DNA of 64,000 nucleotides from Hydrogenophaga sp. (lineage in GTDB: Bacteria > Pseudomonadota > Gammaproteobacteria > Burkholderiales > Burkholderiaceae_C), in the NCBI GenBank assembly GCA_018333605.1, contig JAGXSV010000004.1, forward strand, positions 1 through 64,000. Reading direction: 5' to 3'. Shown here piece by piece: positions 29,345-37,541 of this stretch (positions within the stretch are counted from its first letter, which is position 1; every line of letters begins with the position of its first letter). Both the position numbers and the translations under genes were made by a program. The notes under the pieces are model-generated. The model worked only from the letters and a program-made list of their open reading frames with translations, was not told the origin of the DNA and made no database searches.

Positions 29345-30082
29345 ATGAGTCAAAAAGTAGCGTACGTCACCGGCGGCATGGGCGGCATTGGTACCGCGAT
29401 CTGCCAGCGCCTTCACACCGAAGGTTTCAAGGTCATCGCGGGATGTGGCCCCACACGAGACCACAAAAAATGGATTGACGAACAAAAAGTACTCGGCTAC
29501 ACGTTCTACGCGTCGGTCGGTAACGTGGGTGACTGGGATTCCACCGTGGAGGCCTTCACCAAGACCAGGGCTGAGCACGGCAGCATCGACGTGCTGGTGA
29601 ACAACGCCGGCATCACCAAAGACCGCATGTTCCTCAAAATGTCCCGCGACGACTGGGATGCCGTGATGAACACCAACCTCGACTCCATGTTCAACGTGAC
29701 CAAGCAGGTCGTGGCCGACATGGTTGAAAAAGGCTGGGGCCGCATCATCAACATCTCGTCGGTGAACGGTGAAAAGGGCCAGGCTGGTCAGACCAACTAC
29801 TCGGCTGCCAAGGCCGGCATGCACGGTTTCTCGATGGCCCTGGCGCAAGAACTGGCCACCAAGGGGGTGACGGTCAATACCGTGAGTCCGGGCTACATTG
29901 GCACCGACATGGTGAATGCCATTCGTCCCGATGTGCTGGAGAAAATCGTGGCCACGGTGCCGGTCAAACGCCTGGGCAAGCCCAGCGAAATCGCGTCCAT
30001 CATCGCCTGGCTGGCGTCAGAGGAAGGTGGCTACGCCACCGGCGCTGATTTCTCGGTCAACGGCGGTTTGCACATGGGGTGA
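29345..30082 (+). CDS. phaB: Acetoacetyl-CoA reductase
   Basis: A 245-residue short-chain dehydrogenase that reduces acetoacetyl-CoA to (R)-3-hydroxybutyryl-CoA with NADPH. It has the cofactor motif YVTGGMGGIGTAICQRL, NNAGITKD, the catalytic Ser in INISSVNGEKGQAGQTNYSA and the Y-x3-K pair in NYSAAKAGMHGF; the VNGEKGQ.GQTNYSAAKAG segment is characteristic of PhaB. It completes the phaCAB pathway. A terminator follows at 30192. Confidence 0.95.
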   Translation: MSQKVAYVTGGMGGIGTAICQRLHTEGFKVIAGCGPTRDHKKWIDEQKVLGYTFYASVGNVGDWDSTVEAFTKTRAEHGSIDVLVNNAGITKDRMFLKMSRDDWDAVMNTNLDSMFNVTKQVVADMVEKGWGRIINISSVNGEKGQAGQTNYSAAKAGMHGFSMALAQELATKGVTVNTVSPGYIGTDMVNAIRPDVLEKIVATVPVKRLGKPSEIASIIAWLASEEGGYATGADFSVNGGLHMG

Positions 30083-30086
30083 CAGG

Positions 30087-30160
30087 CTCCCCCCGCGCCG
30101 CGCCTGCGGTGCGCCCCCAGGAGGGGTGACAGCTGTGGCCCGGCAAAGCCGGTTCCACGA
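30087..30160 (+). repeat. Dispersed GC-rich intergenic repeat, copy 3
   Basis: Directly after the phaB stop: CCCCGCGCCGCGCCTGCGGT, GCGCCCCCAGGAGGGG, then GTGGCCCGGCAAAGCCGGTT. It is the closest relative of copy 2 in the shared GGCCCGGCAAAGCCGGTTCC block. Confidence 0.8.
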
Positions 30161-30191
30161 TGCCTTGGGGTGTCAGACATCGCGCCTTCCC

Positions 30192-30214
30192 AGACCCGCT
30201 TTGGCGGGTCTTTT
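30192..30214 (+). terminator. Rho-independent terminator of the phaCAB operon
   Basis: Perfect eight-base stem AGACCCGC/GCGGGTCT (30192-30199 with 30204-30211) and a TTTT tail. It is immediately followed by the group IIC intron-like 5' end, as expected for that intron class. Confidence 0.85.
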
Positions 30215-30218
30215 GCTG

Positions 30219-30378
30219 GTGCGCGCAGCATGGGCGCACACCTGCGGGTGCAAGTCCCGCTGCGAGTTGGTCACAGTGAGTAAAGTGAAGCGCAACTGCG
30301 TGTGGGAGACCGAGCGTGAGAAGGAAGCGTGGAGCATGAATCGCGAGCCGATGAACAAGAGCCCCACAGAAGAACGTA
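30219..30378 (+). ncRNA. Group IIC intron 5' fragment
   Basis: Starts GTGCGCGCAGCATGGGCGCA, continues with GGGTGCAAGTCCCGC and GAGCGTGAGAAGGAAGCGTG. These match the order of conserved 5' domain I elements I recall for bacterial class C introns (GUGCGCCCGGCAUGGGUGCA, GGGUGAGAGUCCC, GAAGGAAGC). It begins five bases after the T-tract of a transcription terminator, the usual insertion site of this class. The rest of the ribozyme and the reverse transcriptase are absent; the fragment ends where the truncated integrase gene begins. Confidence 0.68.
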
Positions 30379-30734
30379 TGACTGTCGCTGTGCGCAGCCT
30401 TCCAGCTTTCCCACCATTTCTTTGCTACAGCATCGAACGTGTCTTCCACGGCAAGCCGCCGGGCGATCTTTTCGGTCTTGCGTGTGGTCATCGGGTCGGT
30501 ACCCGTGGCAAAGAGTTTTCGGACCTCGTCCACCTTGTCACAGGCCTGTTCAAGTGAGACATCTGGGTAGGACCCAACAGCCATCAGCTTTTCCTCGCCC
30601 TCAAACCGGAACCTCCATCGCCAAAGCTTGGAACCGGCTGGAGTGACCAACAGGTATAACCCCCGGCCATCGGTCAACTTGGCGGGTGTCGGGCTCTGTT
30701 TTGCATTCTGGATCTCGACGTTGGTCAGCGGCAC
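30378..30734 (-). pseudogene. N-terminal fragment of a P4-type tyrosine integrase
   Basis: About 119 codons from a GTG at 30734 (VPLTNVEIQNAKQSPTPAKL) through GRGLYLLVTPAGSKLWRWRF and RRLAVEDTFDAVAKKWWESW to SDSHT, where homology to the intact integrase at 44298-45512 stops. It is clearly a paralogue, not a perfect copy. The core-binding and catalytic domains are missing. The preceding 200 bases also match those upstream of the intact integrase. The downstream neighbour is the intron fragment. Confidence 0.9.
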
Positions 30735-30950
30735 TTTGTGCTCCTGACCGCCTCCGGAAAGTGAAATGCCCCCAGATAGCAAGGCAGATACCGCAAACGA
30801 TACCCCCAAAAAACCTGGGCTGGCAAGAACCGTTACGGGACATCCGGAAACAAAAAAACCCCGGAACACGAGGTAAACCGGGGCTTTCAGGCTGTCTTGC
30901 GAGACGTCTTGAGACGCTCTGGGACTCATTTTGGCGAGGGCGTCGTTCCC
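30735..30950 (-). repeat. Left copy of the integrase-upstream/tRNA-downstream direct repeat (candidate att region)
   Basis: Contains GGCAAGAACCGTTACGGGAC, a CCCCGG...CCGGGG terminator-like hairpin, CTTTCAGGCTGTCTTGCGAG and CTCTGGGACTCATTTTGGCG, all in the order found at 45515-45712. It ends in TTTTGGCGAGGGCG, a degenerate form of the tRNA-Ser 3' end (TTTTGGCGGAGAGGGCG). It marks the far end of the island. Confidence 0.75.
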
Positions 30951-31412
30951 ATCATGGGCTACAGGCCTTATAAAACCTCAGTTTTCTGTGATCTGAGGTT
31001 TGAGGTACCACCAAAAATACCACCAGACCCCCGGTTCTGGGTTTCATTGCCACGTTCGTAGCAGCCCTGGGCACACAGCGCACGGCTGTCCTGAGCAAAG
31101 GGCCTGGCCTTGCGTGAGCTTGTGCCCGGTGACCGGTAGGCACCAGTGTCCTTGATCAGTTGCTGTTCAGAGGCCTTGTCGGCTGCTGGATTCAGAGGCA
31201 AATCCAGCATGTCAAAGTGCTCGAAACGGACCCAGACTGCCTCTATGGATGAGTACAGGATAGGCTGATTGCCGACGATTTCACAAGTTGAGGGCCAGGC
31301 TGTCAATCAGATTGACAACGCCTGCTGAAAGCGTCTGGCAAGGCCGACGTCCGGTGCTCGCTTGGTCATGCAGAATCAAGGCTGCTTGGCGAAAAAAACC
31401 ACCGAGGGAGTT
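30951..31412. other. Island left flank without a convincing gene (462 bases)
   Basis: A minus-strand frame of 112 codons (30968-31306) contains FEHFDMLDLPLNPAADKASE but lacks a clear start signal and family match, so it is not called. A seven-base inverted repeat at 31301-31317 is listed separately. The rest shows nothing recognisable. Confidence 0.5.
31301..31317. promoter_or_regulatory. Candidate operator palindrome upstream of the SbcD-like gene
   Basis: TGTCAAT-CAG-ATTGACA, a perfect 7+7 inverted repeat with a three-base spacer, about 95 bases before the start of the nuclease gene. This is the form of a dimer-binding repressor site. No regulator gene is present in the island, so the binder would be a host protein. 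Confidence 0.5.
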
Positions 31413-32555
31413 ATGGCACTTAGATTGCTGCATTCAGCCGACTGGCAGATCGGTCGGATCTACTCGCAGTTCGAGCCCGACGATGCTGCGGCCTTGTTCG
31501 AGGCCCGCTTTCTCGCCGTCGAGCGATTGGCCACATTGGCCATCGAGCACAGCGTCGATGCCGTTCTCGTCGCCGGCGACGTGTTCGACGCGCAGACGGT
31601 CTCAGACAAGACCATTCGCCGCCTGTTCAACGCCATGCAGGGTTACACGGGGCCTTGGGTTCTCATGCCGGGCAACCACGATGCCGCATTGGCCGAGTCG
31701 GTCTGGACCCGCGCGCACCGCCTGGGTGTCATCCCCTCCAACGTCACCACCTGTCTGGAGCCGCGCGTCCATGTTGTGCAAGACCGCTTTGCGCTGCTGC
31801 CGGCGCCGCTGGTTCAACGTCACACCTATGGCGATCTGACCGAGTGGTTCGACGCAGCGCCAACGACTGAAGGCCTTTTCCGCATCGGACTGGCTCACGG
31901 GTGCGTGCAGGGCGTGCTGCCCGAGGGGGTGGACTCTGCGAACCCGATTGCGGCAGACCGCGCCGCTAAAGCGCGGCTGGACTATCTGGCCCTTGGCGAC
32001 TGGCACGGTTGCCGACGCATGGACGAGCGGACGTGGTACGCCGGCACGCCAGAAACCGACCGTTTCAAAGCCAACGACTCAGGGCAAGCGGTGCTGGTGT
32101 CGATGGAAGGGCCCAGCGCTACACCATCTGTTGAGGTGGTCGGGGTTGGCCGGTACCGTTGGCAGCAACTGGAATCGAACCTGGCCGTCTCCAGCGATGT
32201 GGAGGAAACACTGCGCAAGCTGGAACAGATCGGCGCCGACGATGTGGTGCAACTGCGCTTGTCCGGCGTGTGCGACTTGGTCGGGCAGCGGCAGTTGGAC
32301 AGCGGTGTGGAGGCCGCCCGAGCCCGGTCCAGGGCCATGCTGCTGGATTCACAAGACCTCAGTCTGGAGCCCACACAGGCAGACATGGAGGCCATTCATG
32401 CCGATGGCTACGTCGGTGAGGTGTTGCAACAACTGCGCGCCGAGCAATCGGAGGCGCAGGGCACCATCGCACGCGATGCGCTCTTGATACTGGCCTGGCT
32501 GCTGGATGATCAGGCCAAACCATCGCAGGCCAAGAACCAGGGAGCCGCTCCATGA
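31413..32555 (+). CDS. SbcD/YhaO-like metallophosphoesterase nuclease
   Basis: A 380-residue calcineurin-like phosphoesterase with the nuclease motif series LLHSADWQIGR, LVAGDVFDA, MPGNHDAA and LALGDWHGC, as in SbcD, Mre11 and YhaO. It would cut DNA ends or unusual DNA structures together with an SMC-like ATPase. The ATG at 31413 has a GAGGGAG site; the open frame extends 17 codons further up without support. Its stop overlaps the ATPase start (ATGA), so the two form a complex by analogy. Location inside an integrase-borne island suggests a defence or element-maintenance role and not host repair. Confidence 0.88.
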   Translation: MALRLLHSADWQIGRIYSQFEPDDAAALFEARFLAVERLATLAIEHSVDAVLVAGDVFDAQTVSDKTIRRLFNAMQGYTGPWVLMPGNHDAALAESVWTRAHRLGVIPSNVTTCLEPRVHVVQDRFALLPAPLVQRHTYGDLTEWFDAAPTTEGLFRIGLAHGCVQGVLPEGVDSANPIAADRAAKARLDYLALGDWHGCRRMDERTWYAGTPETDRFKANDSGQAVLVSMEGPSATPSVEVVGVGRYRWQQLESNLAVSSDVEETLRKLEQIGADDVVQLRLSGVCDLVGQRQLDSGVEAARARSRAMLLDSQDLSLEPTQADMEAIHADGYVGEVLQQLRAEQSEAQGTIARDALLILAWLLDDQAKPSQAKNQGAAP

Positions 32556-35194
32556 AGCTGCGAAAACTGCGCATCGAGCATTTCAAACGCTTCCGCGAAC
32601 CCTTGGTGATTGATGGCTTCGCCGACGGGCTCAACCTGTTCGCCGCGCCCAACGAGTCCGGCAAGTCCACCGTGGCCGAAGCCATTCGTGCGGCCTTCTT
32701 TGAGCGGCACCGCTCGGGCAGCGTGGAGCACCTGCGCCCCTGGGGCGATTCTTCTGCCACGCCTATGGTCGATGTGGAGTTCGACATGGGCGAGAAGCGG
32801 TACCACCTCACCAAGGTGTTCTTGGGCAAGAAGCGCTGTGACCTGACCATCGAAGGGCAACCCTCGCTGGACGGTGTCGCTGCTGAAGACCATCTGGCCC
32901 AGTTGCTGGGCTTCAAGTTCCCGGGCAAAGGCGCCAGCGCGCCCGAGCACATGGGCATCCCCGGCCTGCTCTGGATTCGACAAGGTACCTCGCACGAACT
33001 GGCCGACGCCGTGACCTTCGCGGCAGACCACCTGCGGCAGGTGCTGGGCGAGTCGCTGGGTGACCTAACCTCCTCCAGTGGAGACGTCGTGTTGCGGGCC
33101 GTGGAAACCGAGCGCAACGAGCTGCTGACGCCCGCCGCTGGCAACCCCAAAGGCGACTACGCCGCCGCCTTGCAGCGCAAAGCTGAGCTGACGGACGCGC
33201 TGGCCGCGCTCGACCGCGACATCGTGGCCTACCAGGGCAGCGTTGACCGACTCGCCACCCTGCGCCTAGAGCATCAGCGCGACGAGCAGGAACGGCCCTG
33301 GGTTGGCATCCGCGAGCAGCACCGGCTGGCGCAGGCCCGGCTGGAGGCGGCGCAGGGGCTCGAAGCACAACAACAGGCTGAGCAGGCCGCCCTGCAGCAG
33401 TGGCGCGCGCAGACTGCCTCCCACCGTTCGGAACTGGAGGCCTTTGCCCGCGACGATGCGGCCGTGACCACGCGCCAGCAAGCGCAGGAAAAGTGGGCTG
33501 CGGCGGAAGCCACCGCACTAACCGAGGTGCAATCCTGGGAGCGACGGCACAGCGAGGCCCTGGCCGCCGACGCGCAGGCCCGCCAGATGCTGGAGCGAGT
33601 GCGTGTAGCCGCCACGCGCGCCGATACGACCCGCGCCGCAGCCGAACTGGAAACCACGCTCGCGGCCGTGACTGACGCGCTCACCCGTGCGCGCGACGAA
33701 CGCACCCGCTTGGCCCGCCTGCAAGCCGAGGCCGAAGCCCTGGCCATCCCCGCTGCGGACTTGAAGAAGCTCAAGCAGCTGTCAGAGTCGCTGCGCGACG
33801 TGGGTGTGCGCCTGGACGCCGCAGCCACCACGCTGGAATTCGAACTGCTCGAAGGCCAATCGCTGCGCCTGGGCGCCGAAGACCTGAAGGGCCAATCACG
33901 TCGCACGGTGGTGAGCCGCACGGAGATTCAGATCGACGGCGTCGGTCGCATCGCCGTGCAGCCCGGCGGCGCCGACATCCCGGCGCTCACAGCGCAGCGC
34001 GATGACATCTCGGGCGAGCTGAGCACTTTGCTGCAGAGGCTGGCCGTTTCCAATCTGGCCGAAGCCGAAGAGCGCGCACGCCAGGCCACACAGCGTCAGC
34101 ATGAAGCCAAAGCCAGCCAGAAGGTGTTGGAAGCCTTGGCTCCCAAGGGCGTGGACACGCTGGAAGCCGAGCTGGCATCCCGCACCGTGCGCGAGGAAGA
34201 GCTGCGCGCGGCCCTCGCCGCCTTGCCGCAACCGGCGCCGGGTGACGACGATCTGCCGGTCCTGGCCACGGCGCGGGCACAGGCCGAACACACCGCCGCA
34301 GCACTGCAAGCCGCAGCCACCTCGCTCAACCAGGCCCGTGTGGCCGTCGGCAAAGCCCAGAGCGACCACGCCACCGCGAGCCAGGAACTGGCCGCAGCCC
34401 AGGCCACGGTCAATGATGCCCAACGCGCACAGCGTGTCGCCGCCGCGCGGCAGTCGTTGAGCGATGCACTGGCCCAAGAGGCCACGGCCCAGCAGCGTGT
34501 GGAGACCACCACCGCTGAGCTCAAGAGTGTGAATCTGGCCCTGCTGCGACAGGACGTTGATCGCTTCGCGCGCAGCGCACAGCAACTGGAAGAAGGCCAC
34601 GAACGCCGTCGGCAAGACATCATGCGGCTGGAAGTGGATCTCGAAACCAAGGGCGCGCTGGGCCTGGAAGAACAGGGCGCCGAGCGCCAGCGCGAGCTGG
34701 AAGCCGCCACCCGCCGCGCCGGTGAACTGGCCCGCCGCGCCGCCGCGTTGGTCCACCTGCTGGGCCTGTTGCGTGAGAAGCGCTCAGCCCTGGCACGCCG
34801 CCTGCGCGCGCCGCTGCAAAAGCACCTGGACCATTATCTGGGCATCCTGTTCCCGGGCGCGCGCATCGAGGTGGCCGACGACCTCTCGCCCGGCGCCATC
34901 ACCCGCATCGGCCCGCGCGGGCAGGAGAGTGGTGGGTTTGAGGAACTGAGCGTGGGCACACGCGAGCAGATGGGCATCGTGGCGCGGCTGGCGTATGCCG
35001 ACCTGCTGCAGGAAGCCGGCCGGCCGACGCTGCTGATCCTGGACGACGCGCTGGTCAACACCGACGACGACCGGCTGGGACAGATGAAGCGGGTGCTGTA
35101 CGACGCGGCGCAGCGGCATCAGGTGCTGATCTTCACCTGCCATCCGGCGGCTTGGCGGGATTTGGGGGTGGTGGCTCGACCCCTGGAAACTTGA
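32552..35194 (+). CDS. SbcC/YhaN-like SMC-type ATPase
   Basis: An 880-residue ABC-ATPase with split head and long coiled coil. The N-terminal head has the P-loop FAAPNESGKSTV (residues about 31-42). The central 200-720 region is rich in Ala, Glu, Gln and Arg heptads (coiled coil). The C-terminal head has the signature FEELSVGTREQMGIVARLAY and Walker B LLILDDALVNTDDDRL. I see no CxxC zinc hook in the coiled coil, unlike SbcC/Rad50, which favours the YhaN-like group. It overlaps the nuclease gene by four bases. Together they should form an end-processing complex. It is convergent with the AAA gene at 35319. Confidence 0.87.
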   Translation: MKLRKLRIEHFKRFREPLVIDGFADGLNLFAAPNESGKSTVAEAIRAAFFERHRSGSVEHLRPWGDSSATPMVDVEFDMGEKRYHLTKVFLGKKRCDLTIEGQPSLDGVAAEDHLAQLLGFKFPGKGASAPEHMGIPGLLWIRQGTSHELADAVTFAADHLRQVLGESLGDLTSSSGDVVLRAVETERNELLTPAAGNPKGDYAAALQRKAELTDALAALDRDIVAYQGSVDRLATLRLEHQRDEQERPWVGIREQHRLAQARLEAAQGLEAQQQAEQAALQQWRAQTASHRSELEAFARDDAAVTTRQQAQEKWAAAEATALTEVQSWERRHSEALAADAQARQMLERVRVAATRADTTRAAAELETTLAAVTDALTRARDERTRLARLQAEAEALAIPAADLKKLKQLSESLRDVGVRLDAAATTLEFELLEGQSLRLGAEDLKGQSRRTVVSRTEIQIDGVGRIAVQPGGADIPALTAQRDDISGELSTLLQRLAVSNLAEAEERARQATQRQHEAKASQKVLEALAPKGVDTLEAELASRTVREEELRAALAALPQPAPGDDDLPVLATARAQAEHTAAALQAAATSLNQARVAVGKAQSDHATASQELAAAQATVNDAQRAQRVAAARQSLSDALAQEATAQQRVETTTAELKSVNLALLRQDVDRFARSAQQLEEGHERRRQDIMRLEVDLETKGALGLEEQGAERQRELEAATRRAGELARRAAALVHLLGLLREKRSALARRLRAPLQKHLDHYLGILFPGARIEVADDLSPGAITRIGPRGQESGGFEELSVGTREQMGIVARLAYADLLQEAGRPTLLILDDALVNTDDDRLGQMKRVLYDAAQRHQVLIFTCHPAAWRDLGVVARPLET

Positions 35195-35318
35195 GCGCAT
35201 GTGCTCGAAAAAGGCGGGGCCTTGTGTATTCCTCAGCATAGATGATGAATATGCCGGCCTCTTTAGTGGTGAATAGATTTACCCAAATTCGAGGGGCAAG
35301 TCATATCTACTTGGTGCT

Positions 35319-37481
35319 TTAAAGGCCACTCACCTCTGTGTATAAACTTATCAGGTGATCAACCGTTAAATCAAGAATCGGCTCGTACATGAATGAGTTT
35401 AGGTGAATATTTGAGCTTACTGTGATGCTGACTTTTTCCAGTGTACGCAATGCAGAGGAAGTTGGATCCAATTTCGAGAACTCTTTCATTAGTGCGCCAA
35501 ACTGACTCTTGGAGTTACACCAGTAGCCTGGGTCATTCTTTAGAATTCTAATTCTTTGAATTAAAAATTCTTCTGATTTCATGCGAATAGCCATAGAAAG
35601 CAGAACTTTGTCTTCCAAGTTCAAGCCTGAGCGATCTTCCTCGATTGATATTTCGAGAGCCTGCTCTTCCAGCACTTGTTTTATTGACCTGTCATCACCC
35701 GGATGGTTCGTTTCAAAAATTTCGTTGTAGATATCTAGGTAGTCTTTTACAGTGATCTCGCTCGTGTCCTGCTTCAAATGAAGCAGGCTGGTCAAGCGAA
35801 GGTAGTGCTGGTTTTCTTCGCCTTTTGTGTACTCAATAAGATTCCTGGTGAATGGAATGGTTGCGCACATTGCGCGCGGATCTATATGGATTTTTTTCTT
35901 TAGAATGCCGATAAAGTAGTTGCTTATTCCGTCTGCGATCGACAGTGAAATGCCGTCGATCTGGCGATTTGCCATTAAGCATCTTTTACGGTGAACGAAA
36001 TTATTGGCAAGAGTTCTAAAGAAATCGAAATTGTGCGTCAGGATAATTTGATAGAACCTTGGGCTGTTATCCAAATCTTCTAGATATTGAACAATGGCGT
36101 GCTTGTTTTTGTAGTCAAACGAATCAGCCACATCATCGATGATAAACAGGGTTTCATCTGTTGATTGTGATCTGGATTTGGTTTCAAAAATAAAGTTCAA
36201 TAGATATAGCGCGCGTTTCTCGCCTTGACTCAAGGTTTTCATCTCAGACCGAGACCATTCGACAGTATCTTCGCCGTCTCTGAAGGTAAACTTCAGTCTT
36301 GCTTTTTCCTTTCCAAGTGCGGCTTGGGTCTGATTGAATATGGACAAGGTAAAAGGCATATCCACGAAACGATCATTAAACAGATCGACGGCTTCGGTCC
36401 ATCTGGGAGCAGCTTGGGCTGCTTGAGCTTCTATCGCATTGATCTCGTCTTTGGTTTGTTCGTGCAACTCCAGGTAATAGGTCGCGTCTGAGTTGCCTTG
36501 AATGTACTGAGACCAAAGACATCTTCGAAAGCCATCCTGATTTTCAGGTCTCAGTTTCTCAAGGAGTCTGTCAATCTGGTCTGATGTCAATTTTTCGAGT
36601 AGCTCTGTCAGTTCTTGTGTCTGAGCGTTTTTTGCTAGTCCAGTTCTTATTTTCTTTAGATGTTCATCGCTGTCTATGGTTGCATGGATTTTGTTGAGCA
36701 GCACTTCAAGTTCGGTTTTCCCAATGGCTGACTTACTCCCACGCATTTGCACCAGATGTCCTCCAGCGAAGAACCCCTGTCTATCCAGCGTTGAAAACGA
36801 TGCTTCTGCCTTGGCGGGATTAAATACACCTTTTGAGTATATTGTCCCTTCTTGGTTGAATAGCTCTTGATAGCGTGCATTAAACTCCTTGGCGCTGGCA
36901 ATGAACTCGGCGCTTTTTAGTACCTCCTGCGCTTTTGGGTCGAATAGCGTACTGTAATTTAATTCGATGAAATCCTCCTCGATTGCACCCTCTTTCAACA
37001 TTGCAATGCAGCTTGAGAAATCATTGATTCCAGCATCTTCAATCAGCTTCTTTTCTATGTCTTTTTTTGCTACACCGGATTTCTTTTGCAGAGAATTAAT
37101 TAATTTTGTTTTTTGTTTATCAAGATCAATCAATAAAGAGTCGTAGCGAGCTTTGTGTTCTGGATTGACAAGAATATTCGTGATCGCAGGACTATCCTCT
37201 TGTATGTCAATATCCGATTTGAGGACGTAGATTCTATCGCTTGAAATTGGATTCCCATCAATCAATACTTGACAGGTGGATGGCCTGTTGTATCGCTCTT
37301 CTTCTGGGGTTCTTCCTTGGGCCAGCTTCTCAAATGTCCTTGTGAAGGAGGTTTTCATAAGCCCATTTGGCGCGTATATTGCGAACGTCTTGTTGCCTGG
37401 CATCGCATTTCCAAATTCGAACTCATGCGATAGAGATCGAATGCCATAACAATTGGTGAAGCTAATTTCTATTTTATTCAT
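35319..37481 (-). CDS. AAA/ABC-type ATPase with unusual P-loop, AT-rich, probably defence-related
   Basis: A 720-residue protein of the RecF/PrrC-like ABC-ATPase kind. The P-loop reads FAIYAPNGLMKTSFTRTF (residues about 33-50), with Met replacing the Gly before the catalytic Lys (NGLMKTS in place of NGxGKS). The signature LSQGEKRALYLLNFIFE and Walker B ETLFIIDDVADSFDYKNK, followed by the switch segment IILTHNFDFFRT, are normal. The region between is helical and charged; the last 200 residues have no motif I know. Base composition is visibly AT-rich, unlike both neighbours, so the gene was acquired separately. ATPases of this kind often act as sensors in abortive-infection systems; the effector, if any, would be in its own C-terminal part or in the adjacent nuclease. 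Function unproven. Confidence 0.8.
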   Translation of the reverse strand: MNKIEISFTNCYGIRSLSHEFEFGNAMPGNKTFAIYAPNGLMKTSFTRTFEKLAQGRTPEEERYNRPSTCQVLIDGNPISSDRIYVLKSDIDIQEDSPAITNILVNPEHKARYDSLLIDLDKQKTKLINSLQKKSGVAKKDIEKKLIEDAGINDFSSCIAMLKEGAIEEDFIELNYSTLFDPKAQEVLKSAEFIASAKEFNARYQELFNQEGTIYSKGVFNPAKAEASFSTLDRQGFFAGGHLVQMRGSKSAIGKTELEVLLNKIHATIDSDEHLKKIRTGLAKNAQTQELTELLEKLTSDQIDRLLEKLRPENQDGFRRCLWSQYIQGNSDATYYLELHEQTKDEINAIEAQAAQAAPRWTEAVDLFNDRFVDMPFTLSIFNQTQAALGKEKARLKFTFRDGEDTVEWSRSEMKTLSQGEKRALYLLNFIFETKSRSQSTDETLFIIDDVADSFDYKNKHAIVQYLEDLDNSPRFYQIILTHNFDFFRTLANNFVHRKRCLMANRQIDGISLSIADGISNYFIGILKKKIHIDPRAMCATIPFTRNLIEYTKGEENQHYLRLTSLLHLKQDTSEITVKDYLDIYNEIFETNHPGDDRSIKQVLEEQALEISIEEDRSGLNLEDKVLLSMAIRMKSEEFLIQRIRILKNDPGYWCNSKSQFGALMKEFSKLDPTSSALRTLEKVSITVSSNIHLNSFMYEPILDLTVDHLISLYTEVSGL

Positions 37482-37541
37482 ATCTGTCCCTGTATTGTGT
37501 TTGAGCGATCTATTGTAATGGGATTGACTAGGGTTCCTTAT

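Noticed and set aside
30968-31306. Possible 112-residue minus-strand gene at the left end of the island
   Set aside because: No ribosome site, no family motif, low-complexity end; left as unassigned sequence.
31413-35194. Assignment as the host sbcDC repair genes
   Set aside because: Inside an integrase-borne island, lacks the zinc hook, and sequence is closer to YhaO/YhaN-like pairs by eye.
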